DNA of 64,000 nt from Undaria pinnatifida (taxonomy: Eukaryota; Sar; Phaeophyceae; Laminariales; Alariaceae): NCBI GenBank assembly GCA_012845835.1, contig JABAKD010000021.1, positions 10,837,199 to 10,901,198 on the forward strand, written 5' to 3'. The notes beneath the pieces were generated by a model that worked only from the letters and a program-made list of their open reading frames with translations, did no database searches and had not been told where the DNA came from. The position numbers and the translations under genes are program-made. Below, piece by piece: positions 43,701-55,700 of the stretch (position 1 is its first letter; each line of letters begins with the position of its first letter).

Positions 43701-46700
43701 CACCAAAGCCCGACCGTGCACCACGTCAGCACATATATTTTGGTGAACAGCAACGGCATGGGGGGCGAAGCTCGGGTGGTTACCGTATGCAAGCTCAGCA
43801 GTCAGATTACCCCCCCCGCGCAACATACACCGTGGAGCCGGGGGCCAAAACGCGGAGCAACTGGTCAACACGAGGGAAGTTCTTGACGATATTTTTCTGA
43901 GCTTCTGACACGGGGAGCTCCATATCTCACCGTCACCCGAAACGAGACTTCGAAAGCGTTCGTTCGCGAAACCCAATCAACGTTTCTGTGTGCTTCGTAG
44001 TCCGAAAAAAAAAAAAAACTCGTAAAAACTATCATGCTAACCGACAGGTTCACGCTTGAGGAGCTCAACCAATCAGAATGCCAGAACCGTTTCACCCAAA
44101 ACGTGTGACCCCTTCCCCGTGGGATGGCTTTCCTTTCCTTGTGTGTAACTCACTCACTACGAATGGGTTAGCATCGAGACGCATTGCGTGGCAGGCGAAG
44201 GGAAGGAGAGACAGCCGGGGGGAAGGAACCGTCTGGGGTAGGAAATGACAACTGATTAATAGTTTTACGACATCAGTGGCCTCAGATGTCCTCGGAGTTG
44301 GAGGAGTCGAATGGCAGCGTGCCATTTTGGAGGCGTGGTAATCCGAGGCGACTGTAGGTGGTAATAGTCAAGAAACTGGCTGGTAGCACATGATAGGGAG
44401 AGAGGGGCGGTAGGAGCGACAAAAAGGTGCCCCTCATCTTCTCCCCAGGACTTGGACTTTTCTAGCTTAACATTGCTCTCTTGAAATCGACGGACAATCT
44501 CCATGGCCGAGGCGTAACAGCGATATGACACACAAAACGGTATTTCAAGTGTATCGCGTGGTTCAATGGTGGAAAATGTATTCGTAGACGTTTTTTCGCG
44601 CAAACCCGGCAAACGCTTCTGTGTGCTATGGTGTTGATAGTCCTAAAAGCTAACGTACTCGCAAAATTATCAGGCTAACCGGTAGCTGCTCACTTTCGGA
44701 GCTCAACCGGTCACAAATTAACGGCCCAAAACGTTCAACCCTTGCCGCCGGATAACTCGGCAGCAGGTTTTGCGCCAAAGCTGTTTCTGAACTTTGCTGA
44801 GAAACTTCCGCTCCAACCCTACTGTGGGACGACCCAACCCCTCCCGTATCACGCCTCCCAATGTCCAACTCCACCTGCGATAATATTACCCTTGCCCAAT
44901 ATCTCTTTCCTACGAAATCACAAATATTTGTTTTTTTTTGTGTTGCCCTTTGCTCTTGAAACGTACCATGGTAATGTTTTTTCTTTTGTTGTGTCAGCGA
45001 CGACGTCTTCCACACCGGAGGAAGGTGCGCTGGTCCGGTCGGGTCGCGCTTGTGCCTCCTCTGGCAAGCCGCGAGCACCGCCGATCTCTACTGCCTGGAT
45101 GAGCTCAAGAGTCTCGAGGTAATTTTTACAGCCCCTTCTGTGTTTTCTGTCTCTGTTTTCGTAGACCACACCCAGGTGGCCTAGAATTTCACCGCTCGAA
45201 CGGGGTGTTCGTTGAATTCACCTAGGGACAGGGCTTTCATCAAAAAGAGGATCGTTTGCATTTTTTCATTTTTTTTTTTTCGTCTTTTTCGGCGTCGTTA
45301 AGAGCAACCGCTCCGTTTTTTGTGAGAAGAACGGCATTTTTCCCTCCAGGGCAAATGTTGCTCACTCCCGACAGATCATAACCTAGAAAATCTATCTACA
45401 GCGGACCCTGCATCTGCCGTTGCGAGCTATTGCGCAGGGTCTGTATACAGTCAAGGCTTGTCACGGGTCAGGTCGATCTAGGGTAACCCCTTCCCGACCC
45501 GCGAGATTTGAAAACCGCCAGACCTGACCCGACCCGACCCGACCCGACCCGACCCGACCCGACCCGACCCGACCCGACCCGACCCGACCCGACCCGACCC
45601 GACCCGACCCGACCCGACCCGACCCAACCCGACCCGACCCGACCCGACCCGACCCGACCCGACCCGACCCGACCCGACCCGACCCGACCCGACCCGACCC
45701 GACCCGACCCGACCCGACCCGACCCGACCCGACCCGACCCGACCCGACCTGACCCGACCCGACCCGACCCGACCCGACCCGTCCCGTAAAATTTCCGACC
45801 ACCGTGTGACCCGGCCCCACTCGCCCGGCGAGGTTGTAATAGCCCCCTGTCATGATCGGCGGATGGGGGCATGACCCGAGGAAACCCCTGGTATACCGGG
45901 AGCACGGATCCAACCTAGCGAACATGTGCTTGATCACCGATCGTACGGCTCCCGCCCCCCCCGCCCCCCCCCCCGATCATAGCAGATAGCTAGATCATAC
46001 AGATATTCCTTGCAAGATCTAGATCATCAAGTGGGGAATCGGTGATCTGTCCGCCGACGTGTAGGAGATTGGCAAGGTGTCCGTTTCTAGTCATGGTTTT
46101 CGAGCAACCGTTGTCGCAACGCGTTCGCCGGGTTGCTCTTGTGCCGAAAATCATCCAATACATCAAAAGAAAAAATTGAAACATTAAATTATCCTGCAGC
46201 TGCGAGATCGAAGGTTTCGTGAAAAACTCATGTTTGCAAGCTGTGTGTGTTAACTCCGATCGCGCGTAGTACTGGGTGCTTTGTCCTTATTAAGGAGTTT
46301 TTTTTTTTTTTTTTTCACGCACATCTACTTTCCGGCTCTTCTGAACAAGCCGTGGTCACAGGTATCGTCCCTTCTCCCCCCCGGTTCTTGCCTTCAATTT
46401 TTATCGCGCATAGGGTTTAGCAATATCCCACTGCTCGTCGGTTTCTCATCGAGTGTTGTTGCTAACTCACGCTCTCGCGCTTTCCGCAAGTTAATTTGTG
46501 CACAAGAAAAAAGGATATAGGTCGACGACTCCCGTTAGAAGTAGCTTGTACCCGGGTCAACAGGGTGATGATAGTCAATCTGTTCACGGAAACTATGAAA
46601 ACCCGTTCTTGAGGGGGGCAAAATCTATATGGAAACACACATCCACCGGGAGAGCACATAAAAAGGAAAAAACGGAGCCACACTCCTAAAAAGGTCAAAA

Positions 46701-49700
46701 CGAAAACGAGATCGGAGCGCGCTGTGATTTCTGTTTGAATCGAGAATAATGACGTTCTTTTGGTCAACTTTTTTCCCTTGCTTGACTCTTTAGTAACCCC
46801 CCTGTCTGGCTGCGCAAAAAAAATCTGCAAGCTTTATTTTCTTTGTGCTTCCGTGCTTCCACCGATAATAATATAAAAATACATACGAAGTACACTTACA
46901 CTTCGCGTGTTGCCCTCCCCCGCTCCCCTCCCCCCCGACCCCACACCCCCTGCAGGCGAAATCTTGCGGCAGGCTGAAAACCGCCATGCTCGTCAGCTTC
47001 GACAGCCAGAAGCTCAACGACCCTACGGCTCCCCTCCCCACTTTCTTCCGACAACACAACCCCCTACAGCGTCGAAAGTATCAGCCCGAGCTCCAACCCC
47101 AAACCCCAACCCAAGAGCAAGAGGAAGAGGAGGAAGATCTCGAGGAAGAGAAAGTGAGAGCGCAAGCTCAAAACGGGAGCCGTCGCCGGTTCCGCCACCA
47201 CCCGCACACCCCTCCCCGCAACTTCGGGGACAACTCTCCCCGCGAGCCTCTAGCATCAGCACGGATGGGTAACAGCGCGTCTGACGCCCACGCGTTTGGA
47301 GGGGGTGGAGGGGGTGACTTGGATTACAGCTCTGATAGCGATGACGATGATGAGGGTGGTGGTGGTGGTGGTGGTGGTGGCGGCGGCGGCGATTCAGCCG
47401 TCGCCGTTCGCCCCACCGCGACTGAAGGGCCGATGAGGCGACGAACGGTTCCTTCCGCCGCGGTAATCATTGCTACCCCCGATCGAGGGTTCTCGAGAGC
47501 GTCCGCCGCGTCAAGGGCTAGCGCGGCATCCCGAGGGGTGTTCGCTTTTTCGTCCAAGGTGCCGCGCCCGCCGTCGCTCACCCCGGTCAGAAGTCGCGCT
47601 GATGGTGGTGGTGGTGGTGGTGGTGGTGGTGGTGTCGGTGCTCGTGGTAGTGTCGATCGTGGTGGCGGTGGTGGGGGTGGGGATCGGGGGATAGAGGATG
47701 GGGACGGTGCAGTATCGGAGACGAGGGGGGAAGGAAACAAGCCTAACCCCTTGCCGGGTAAACGCCGGAAGTATTTCGTGGCCTCCAGGTGAGAGGGTTG
47801 AAGCGCCGGTTGCCTTCTGATCGCTGCTACTAGTATCAGTAACGTTGAGTTAGGTTTTTTTCTTGTTGGATAGGATTTCGATATTCTTCCCTATCTATGG
47901 GCTGGATCTTCCTCTAGATGTTATTTCGATCTCAAGTTTCAGGAAGCTTTGATCTCTGAGTTTTTAGCCTCTTTACAACTGAAACCCCGTTTTGGGGGGG
48001 GGATTACTTGGAATTAGTATAGGACGGAATTTTTGGGCTCAAAAGGGGTAAAGTAGCACCCTCTCCTCTTTCCCCACCCCGTTTTAAGAGGCCAGACATT
48101 TTTGTACTTCACCTTGTGCTTCATTTTTTATCTTTTGCTTTCAATCCACCATCACCGATCACCAGCAAGGATAGGAAGGGGGATGAGAAAGCCCTCGAGA
48201 TGCCCCATTTTCCCCCCATAAACGCCCCGTATTATCTGGTTGAGTACATTGGTCGGTTTTGAAGCCTACGCGTTTGTCTTCGTTTACATCCTTGTTCGTC
48301 AATGCTTGGCTCTCGACTCGAGTTTTGTTCAAATCCGTGACATTGTTTTATATACATTTTTATAATATATATTTATTGTTCAGTCCTCAACCCTGATTTT
48401 TCTTGTTCCGCTTTCATCCTTAACTCCGTTTTTCTTTTTTTTTGTTGAAAATCCACTGCCGACAACAGAGGAGGGAGTTTAGCAGAATTGAAGGACGACT
48501 TCCCAGACATCCTCACCAGAAGTAGCGAAGTGAGCGAGGTCGTGGTGTCACCCGTGGGAGGGGATACTACCCGCACGTCCCCGTCTCTGGAAGAGGCTTT
48601 TTCTTACTCCACCTACGATGACGCTGAAGGCAGCAGAGGGATCGGCGTCGCGGGAGCAGCAGGCGGTGACGATGGCGCCGCGGAAGGCGGGGATGGGAGT
48701 GGAGGGCAGACTTCGTTCTTCTCCGCGGTAGGAGTTGCAGTTGTTAGACTAATGGTTTGTGATAGGTTGAGCTCTTACGAAACATCGGTCGAGCCACGTG
48801 AACGACTGTCTTGGAAGTCACGTTTAGGGCGAGATGTTGGGCTCCTCGCGTTTAGCAGCTCGAGAAACGGCTTAGAATCTGCTGCACAGCCCTCCTGGCG
48901 TGGGACGAGTCTAAGAAGAAAAAAAATGCAAAGCAATGCATACCTCGAAGTATACAGTAGAATGAAGCCCCTCTATAGCGCTGTTTTTTTTATGCTGCCG
49001 GTTGCCCGCCACGCCGATGGAAACAACCAGATGTGGCAGTACACGGGGTAGCGCTGGTTGCCGCTATTCTGCCGGTATTTTCGGCTTGGCACACACCGGC
49101 GCTATACAGGGGCCACTTCCGACCGTATTCACATACTGAAAACGAATAAGTTATTGCATGTTTGGTGCTGTGTACTAGGGTATGTGCTTTCTCGAGGAGA
49201 CGCAGAAACTTGGGTATACTACTAATAGTATCAAAGACATCACTCTTCAGAGTGGCGAGAAAAACTACAATACAAACCAATCACACAGCATATATAATAT
49301 CATCTTCCGTTTCTTCTCCTCCCCCCCCCACCCCCCCCACCCCCGCCCCCGACTCCCCTCGCCCCATTCCACAACTCCTCTAAACACACACGCAAAAATA
49401 GGCGGACTGGCACAAAAAAGACCGACCCCGGCCCGTTTTCAAGGCAACCATGTCCTCCTCCTCAGTCGTGACGCGTCTTAGAGAGGAAAAGGCTACTGAA
49501 GAAGAAAGTTCGATGCGAGAAGCTAGGGAGGGGGATCGGAGACGGGTGGGGGGACAGAGCGAGCGGTGGAGAGGGTTGTCGCAGGAGTTCCGCAATTTGG
49601 AAAATCCTGCGGACAGGAAGATCAGGAAGGGTTCTGTCTCCACGGGGAAGATTGTTATGAATCCCGGGTCTACTCGGGTAAGTGGGATGCTTTTGTCGTT

Positions 49701-52700
49701 GTTTGGCGTTGGGGTCAGTGTCGGTGTTGGTGTTGGGGTCAGTGTTGGTTTTGGTTGTTGTCATTGTTGGTTGTTGTCGTTGTTGGTTGTTGTCGTTGTT
49801 GGTTGTTGTCGTTGTTGGTTGTTGTCGTTGTTGGCTGTTGTCGTTGTTGGTTGTTGTCGTTGTTGGTTGTTGTCGTTTTTTGTAGATGGTGTTGGTGTTG
49901 GTGTTAGCGTTGGTGTTGGTGTTGGGGTCAGTGTTGGTGTTGGGGTTGGTGTTGGGGTCAGTGTTGGTGTTGGGGTCAGTGTTGGTGTTGGGGTTGGGGT
50001 CAGTGTTGGTGTTGGGGTTGGGGTCAGTGTTGGTGTTGGTGTTGGGGTCAGTGTTGGTGTTGGTTGTTGTTGTTGATTGTTGTCGTTTTGTTGTAGGTGG
50101 TGTTGGTGTTGGTGTTAGCGTTGGTGTTCTCGTTGGCGTTGGCGTTGGTACGGTGTTACTGTTGGTGTTGGTGTTGTTGTTGGTGATAGTATTGATGTTA
50201 GTATTGCTGTTGTCGTTTTTGCTGTTGTTGGTGGTGTTGGCGTTTGTGTGGGGATCGTGTTCATTGATGCTATTCGCAGTAGTGGTGTTGTTGTCGTTAG
50301 TATTTGCCAGGGTGTTTCCGGACAAATAGTGAAGGTTGTGCTTTAGTAACTCCTTTAGCGCTGTGTGCACGTTTTCCTAGATAAAATGCTTGGAATTAGC
50401 GCGATAACGGTTTTTGTCAGCAGCGAAAGGATTTCGCCATAGTATTCGTACGGCTTTTTTGTTTTTTTATTGCTTTGTTGATACTCTTGTGAGCGGGGTC
50501 ATTTGGCATTTTGTTTGTAGGTTAATTGTTTGGCACATTGAATGATTGCCAATCCTCAGCGACCTCCACCCCCGCTGCCATCCCACCCTACAACACACCC
50601 TGCAGGGCCTGATAAAACCCGACCGCCCAACGATTGGAAGGGTCACCAAGGCGCACATTCGCGAGCTGATGGGACACGAGATTATCCTGGAGCTGCAAGC
50701 GCTGAATGCTCGTCAGTTGCCTGCCCGGTCTTTCTCCACCTCCTCCTCGGCTTCTTCTGCTTTCCGGAGGCGTTTTGGCGGGGGTAGGGGTAGGGGGCAG
50801 AGTGTTGGGGTTGGCGGCGGAGATGGAAAGCCGGGGTTCCTTCAGGTAAGAAATGTGCCAACACATGCTGGTATTGAACTTAGTGTAGGATTAGGCTTTC
50901 CAAAGAGGCGGTTTGTGATGTTAGCGCGCGGGGTGGGGGGGGGGGGAGGGGGGCCTTCGGGTAAGGTATTTTGTGCTAACATTTTTTTTGGTAAGTTAGG
51001 ACGGAAACGTTCCGGCAAGGAGATGCACTACTGTTTCTTTTGGTGGAAGCCTCCACCCCTCCAACGGAAGCTTCTCGGGACGCTGCTTCCGTCCACGGCT
51101 CCGTGGGAGCAGCTGTGATGGAAGACTCCACGGGACACTCCACTTGTCGGAAGCTTCCACGAAGGTTTCCGTCGGAACTTTCACGCAAACTTCCCTGGCA
51201 GTACCTCCCTCTGAGCGGTAACTCAGATCCGGGGTCACATAGCAGGCCCTCCTCCCCCCTCCCCACTACGGTGCATGTCTTCATATTTATCGCGAGCAGA
51301 ATTCAGCATTTTCTTGCCTCGTCGACTCGCGTCGAAACCGTGTCGTACGCTTTTTGGCTTATTTTTTCCGTATGGATTTTAGTGCGGTATATGTAGAACA
51401 AGTGTATGGATTCTACAATGCCCGTTTTTTAAACTCTATATAAGTAATAGTGTATGTGTTTTGGTGTACACATTATCGAATGGGTTTTGGTATGGCCATA
51501 CTGAATTTCCGTATAGTTCTATTATATGTTTAAAGGAGAATAATATTAGAGGTAGGGAATCGAACCAGGAATAATCTGGCTTAGGTTTCGAGAGAGAATT
51601 TCGAAGGTTGGGTCAGAAACGCTGTGGTTGAAGAGTTGGCATTGATTGCATCGGCATGGCAGTTGTGGTGGATCGTTTTAGCGGCTATACCAAGTGGATA
51701 CAGCACGGGACGGTGCTGGCAGACAGGTGGAACACGCGAGCCGATAGTCGTGCTGTTGCTGGTAACTGGCCGGCAGCCGCGGGGCCAGGTTATTTGTGAT
51801 TTCTCCCACCCACCCGCCCTTTTTATTTCGATGGTGAGGGGAACGAGAGATTTACGAGGATACACAGGTGTTATTATCGGTTGATGTGGTACATAACCGG
51901 GGGCAGATGTACACTTATTATCTACCAGGTATTTGTTATTTTTAGTGGCATATGGAGGTATGTTTATCCAGGAGGGAGTGGAATGGTGTTGTACCGTTTC
52001 GGTGTCTCGGTAGTCCGGGAATGCGTACAGTAGAACCCAGACAGTGAAGGGAGGGAGAGGCGTTTTGTTGGCCAAGACGTGTGCGGGCATGCCACAGAGG
52101 AGGGTGTTGCGGTAGACATGTTAGCCCGTTGCTCTCCCTCCCAAGCCGCAGAAAATGATAAGAACAAACGCAAATTCGAAATACATGGAACAAGTTGGTG
52201 GGTTTTTGTACGCACACGCCAACCACGAATTCAAAGGAACATGAGAAACGAAGTTGCTGAACCAAGCAACTTTTTACCAAATAAGAAAAAAAAGTCAAAG
52301 CAACCCCTTCATGTAGATGCTTTCCAACGCTAGCTACCTTGTACTTCGAACTACCGGACCTAGTGTAGGATTAGCCTTTCCAGAGGCGTTTGGGTGGGGT
52401 TAGGGGTAGGGGGCCGAGTGGTGGGGTTGGCGGGGGGAATGTCAAGCCGGGGTATCTTCAGGTGACGCATTCAGACATGTTCTTCACTTAGTGTTCGAAA
52501 ATAGTTCTTCCTAACAGAACATAGTCGGTGTACTTGTTTACGTTTTCCTGGCCCTGGGGTGGAACCAGGGGATATTTTTTGCCCGATTGCCTTTGAATTG
52601 GTGTCGGACACACGTTGCCCCCCGCAATGTGTTTCGTTTTCTTTTTTTGAATCCTGGCCTCCAAAACTACAAAAAAAGCGACCTTAAGATGCAGCCCTGA

Positions 52701-55700
52701 GTCGCATCCCACCGTAGGAGTCGCACATTTTACGGCGAAGTAGTGTTTCTGACCGGTTGAACTACTCAAGCGTGGATCTATCGGCTAGTCCGAAAAAAAA
52801 TTACGGGTACCACGTACCAAGTATGTTTCAGGGTCAATTCGCAACAATGCTGGTCGGGTTGTGTGACTGAAGGTCTTCGAAAGTCAAGTTGCGGGTGAGA
52901 TGCTGAGTTCCTCGCGCTGGGAGCTCAGAAAATTCTTAGAGTCTTCCTGCACCCCCCCCCGCCTAGCGTGGGATTGGCGCTCCCGCTGGTTAGAACTGCC
53001 CAAAATATTCCATACTAATACAGGAAAATCCATTTTGTTATTTGGTCCTCCCAAAACGTGGGTGTACGTAGTTTGTGAGGCTTTTTCGACGGCTCGTGCT
53101 ATGGTGGGAGATGCACCAATTTTTTTTTCGGAGGTTCCTCTGCTTGGGAGCTTGAGACATGTCCCTCCCAAAAAACTGAGTTTGAGGAAAAAAGTAGAAA
53201 CTGCTACCGGATGAAGCATCCTCCGTAAGGCCTATATATAGGTATAGAACGAGAATGCCCCCCCCCCCCGAAAAAAAAGGACCCGTGTCCGACGGTTTTG
53301 GGCTGAGGAGCCCTCATCCTGAAGAAATCGTTTTCGCCAAAAAGGGGTATACCTCCAAGAAAAATAAAACTGCTACCGGATGGGGCATCCCCCGTGTAGC
53401 CTATATATAGGTACAGGACGAGAACCCCCCCCCCAAAAAAAAAATGACCCGTTTCCGACGATTTTGGGCTGAGGAGCCCTCATCCTGAAGAAATCGTTTT
53501 CGCCAAAAAGGGGTATACCTCCAAGAAAAATAAAACTGCTACCGGATGAAGCATCCCCCGTATTGCCTATATATAGGTATAGAACGAGAATGCCCCCCCC
53601 CCCGGGAAAAAAAAGGACCGGTTTCCGACGACTTTGGGCTGAGCAGCCCTCATCCTGAAGAAATCGTTTTCGCCAAACAGGGGTATACCTCCATCGTAGC
53701 ACGCGTCTGTTTTCTGAAAAACGGGGGCTCCTTAACCCCCAAATCGTCGATTTTTTTTTTTTTTCATTTTTGTTTTTGTTAAAACTTTCTTGTTTTCGTA
53801 GTATGGGTCTGTTCCATCGTGTTTTTTTCTTCAGTTTTTCTACTTAGGATCAGTTTTTCTACTTAAGATCAGTTTTTCAGGGTAAGGTATAGTGATACAG
53901 CCGGTCGCCCCGGTGGCGCATCGGGTTATGATCCTCGAGCCTGGTATAGGTCAGATTCGTGAGTTCGAATCCCCCCGAGTGCACAACTCGAATAAATTCG
54001 TGGGGACTTTTTCTTGTGCACAAATTGACTTGTGGAAAAGCGCGAGAGCGTGAGTTAACAACACTCGACGAAAAATGGACGAGCAGCAGTGGGATTGCTG
54101 AACCCCTATGCGCGATAAAAATTGAAGGCAAGAACCGGGGGGGAGAAGCGACGGCACCTGTGACCACGGCTTTTGTCCAGAAGCTGGGAAGTAGAAGTGC
54201 GTACAAAAAAGAGAAAAATAAATGAATATATAGAGCTCCTCAAGCCGCCACCCTTGGAAGGGGAAAAAAAAGAGGTACTCCTCTTTAGGGTGGGCATCTT
54301 TAACCCAAAATCGTCGAACTTTTTTTTTTTATGTTGAAACATTTTTCCTTGTCGTATATGGGTCTGTTACATCGGATGTACTCAGATCAGTTTTTCAGGG
54401 TAAGGTATAGAGCTCCTCAAGCCACCACTCTCAGAAGGGGGAAAAAAAAGGTACACACCTCTTTGGGCTGAGGTATAGAGCTGCTCAAGCCGCCACCCTC
54501 AGAAGAGAAAAAAGGTACACCTCTTTCGGGTGAGGTACAGAGCTGCTCAAGCAGCTAACCTCAGAAGGAAAAAAAGGTGCACCTTTTTGTTTCAGGTGAG
54601 ATATGGAGTTGCTCAAGCAGCCACCCTCAGAAGGTAACAAAAGGTACACCTTCTTAGGATGGGGTATGGAGCTGCTCAAGCAGCTACCTTCAGAAGGCAA
54701 AAAAAAGTATCCTTTTTTTTTTCAGGTGAGATATCGAGTTACTCAAGCAGCTACCCTCAGAAGGAAAAAAACAGGTACACCTCTTTATGGTAAGGTATAG
54801 AGCTGCTCAAGCCGCCACCCTCAAAAGGGGGAAAAAAAGGTACACCTCTTTAGCTTGAAGCATAGAGCGGCTCAAGCAGCTACCCTCAGAAGCAATAAGA
54901 AAAGGAACACATCTTTAAGGTGAGGCTTAGAGCTGCTCAAGCAGCAACCCTCAGAAGGAAAATAAAAGGTACACCTCTGCCGTGTCATGCGTCTTTAAAA
55001 TACAGTAGGAGTCTCCCAATAATGCGGTGGTGTGCCAGAGCCAAGACAAACCGCCTTGTTACCGGAAGGGAAGACGCCTTGCTCATCCCACAGGCCCTGA
55101 GTGCAGAGTGCCCCAAGTCGCGCCAAAGCGGTTTATGACCGCCTTGTATCGGCATACCGCCTCACTCAGACCGCTATATAGGGAGTATGCGCACTCCAGG
55201 TCCCGCCGAGGATTCGAGCGGTTCATAGACTGCCTGACCTCACTTTCAACCGAGCTTATTTCCTGCGCAAATGCCAAAGCAGTTGTCTCCCTAAACCAGG
55301 ATGATTTTGTTAAGGGGGAAAGATCAAGGCTTTTCACGGGTAATGGCCCGGCCCGTGGGTCGAATTAGAAGGTTTTCAGAATCTCGCGGGTCGAGTCGGG
55401 TCGGGTCAAACGGTGGTCGAAGCTTTACGGGTCGGGTCGGGTCGGGTCGGGTCAGGACTTTTCTCGAGTCGGGTCGGGTCAAAAGGTGGTCAAAGCTTTA
55501 CGGGTCGGGTCGGGTCGGGTCGGGTTGGGTCGGGTTGGGTCGGGTTGGGTCGGGTCGGGTCAGGACTTTTCAAATCTCGCTGGTCGGGTCGGGTCGGGTA
55601 CCTCTGGCCCCTGACCCGTAAAAAGCCCTGGAAACAATCTGCCGTATTTTAATTTTCAGCCATGGTTTCCAAATAATTATTCGTCCTTTTTACCGCTGTT

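Noticed and set aside
45461-45937. Gly-Arg-Val-Gly-Ser repeat protein
   Set aside because: Artefact of the CCCGA array, with no splice or motif support.
49462-50370. Asn/Thr-rich minus-strand open frame of 302 codons
   Set aside because: It lies over the GTTGGT array and over exon 31 in antisense; low complexity only.
51549-51575. Minus-strand tRNA gene (GGTTCGATTCC word)
   Set aside because: No box A or acceptor stem at the right distance; at most a scrap of an element.
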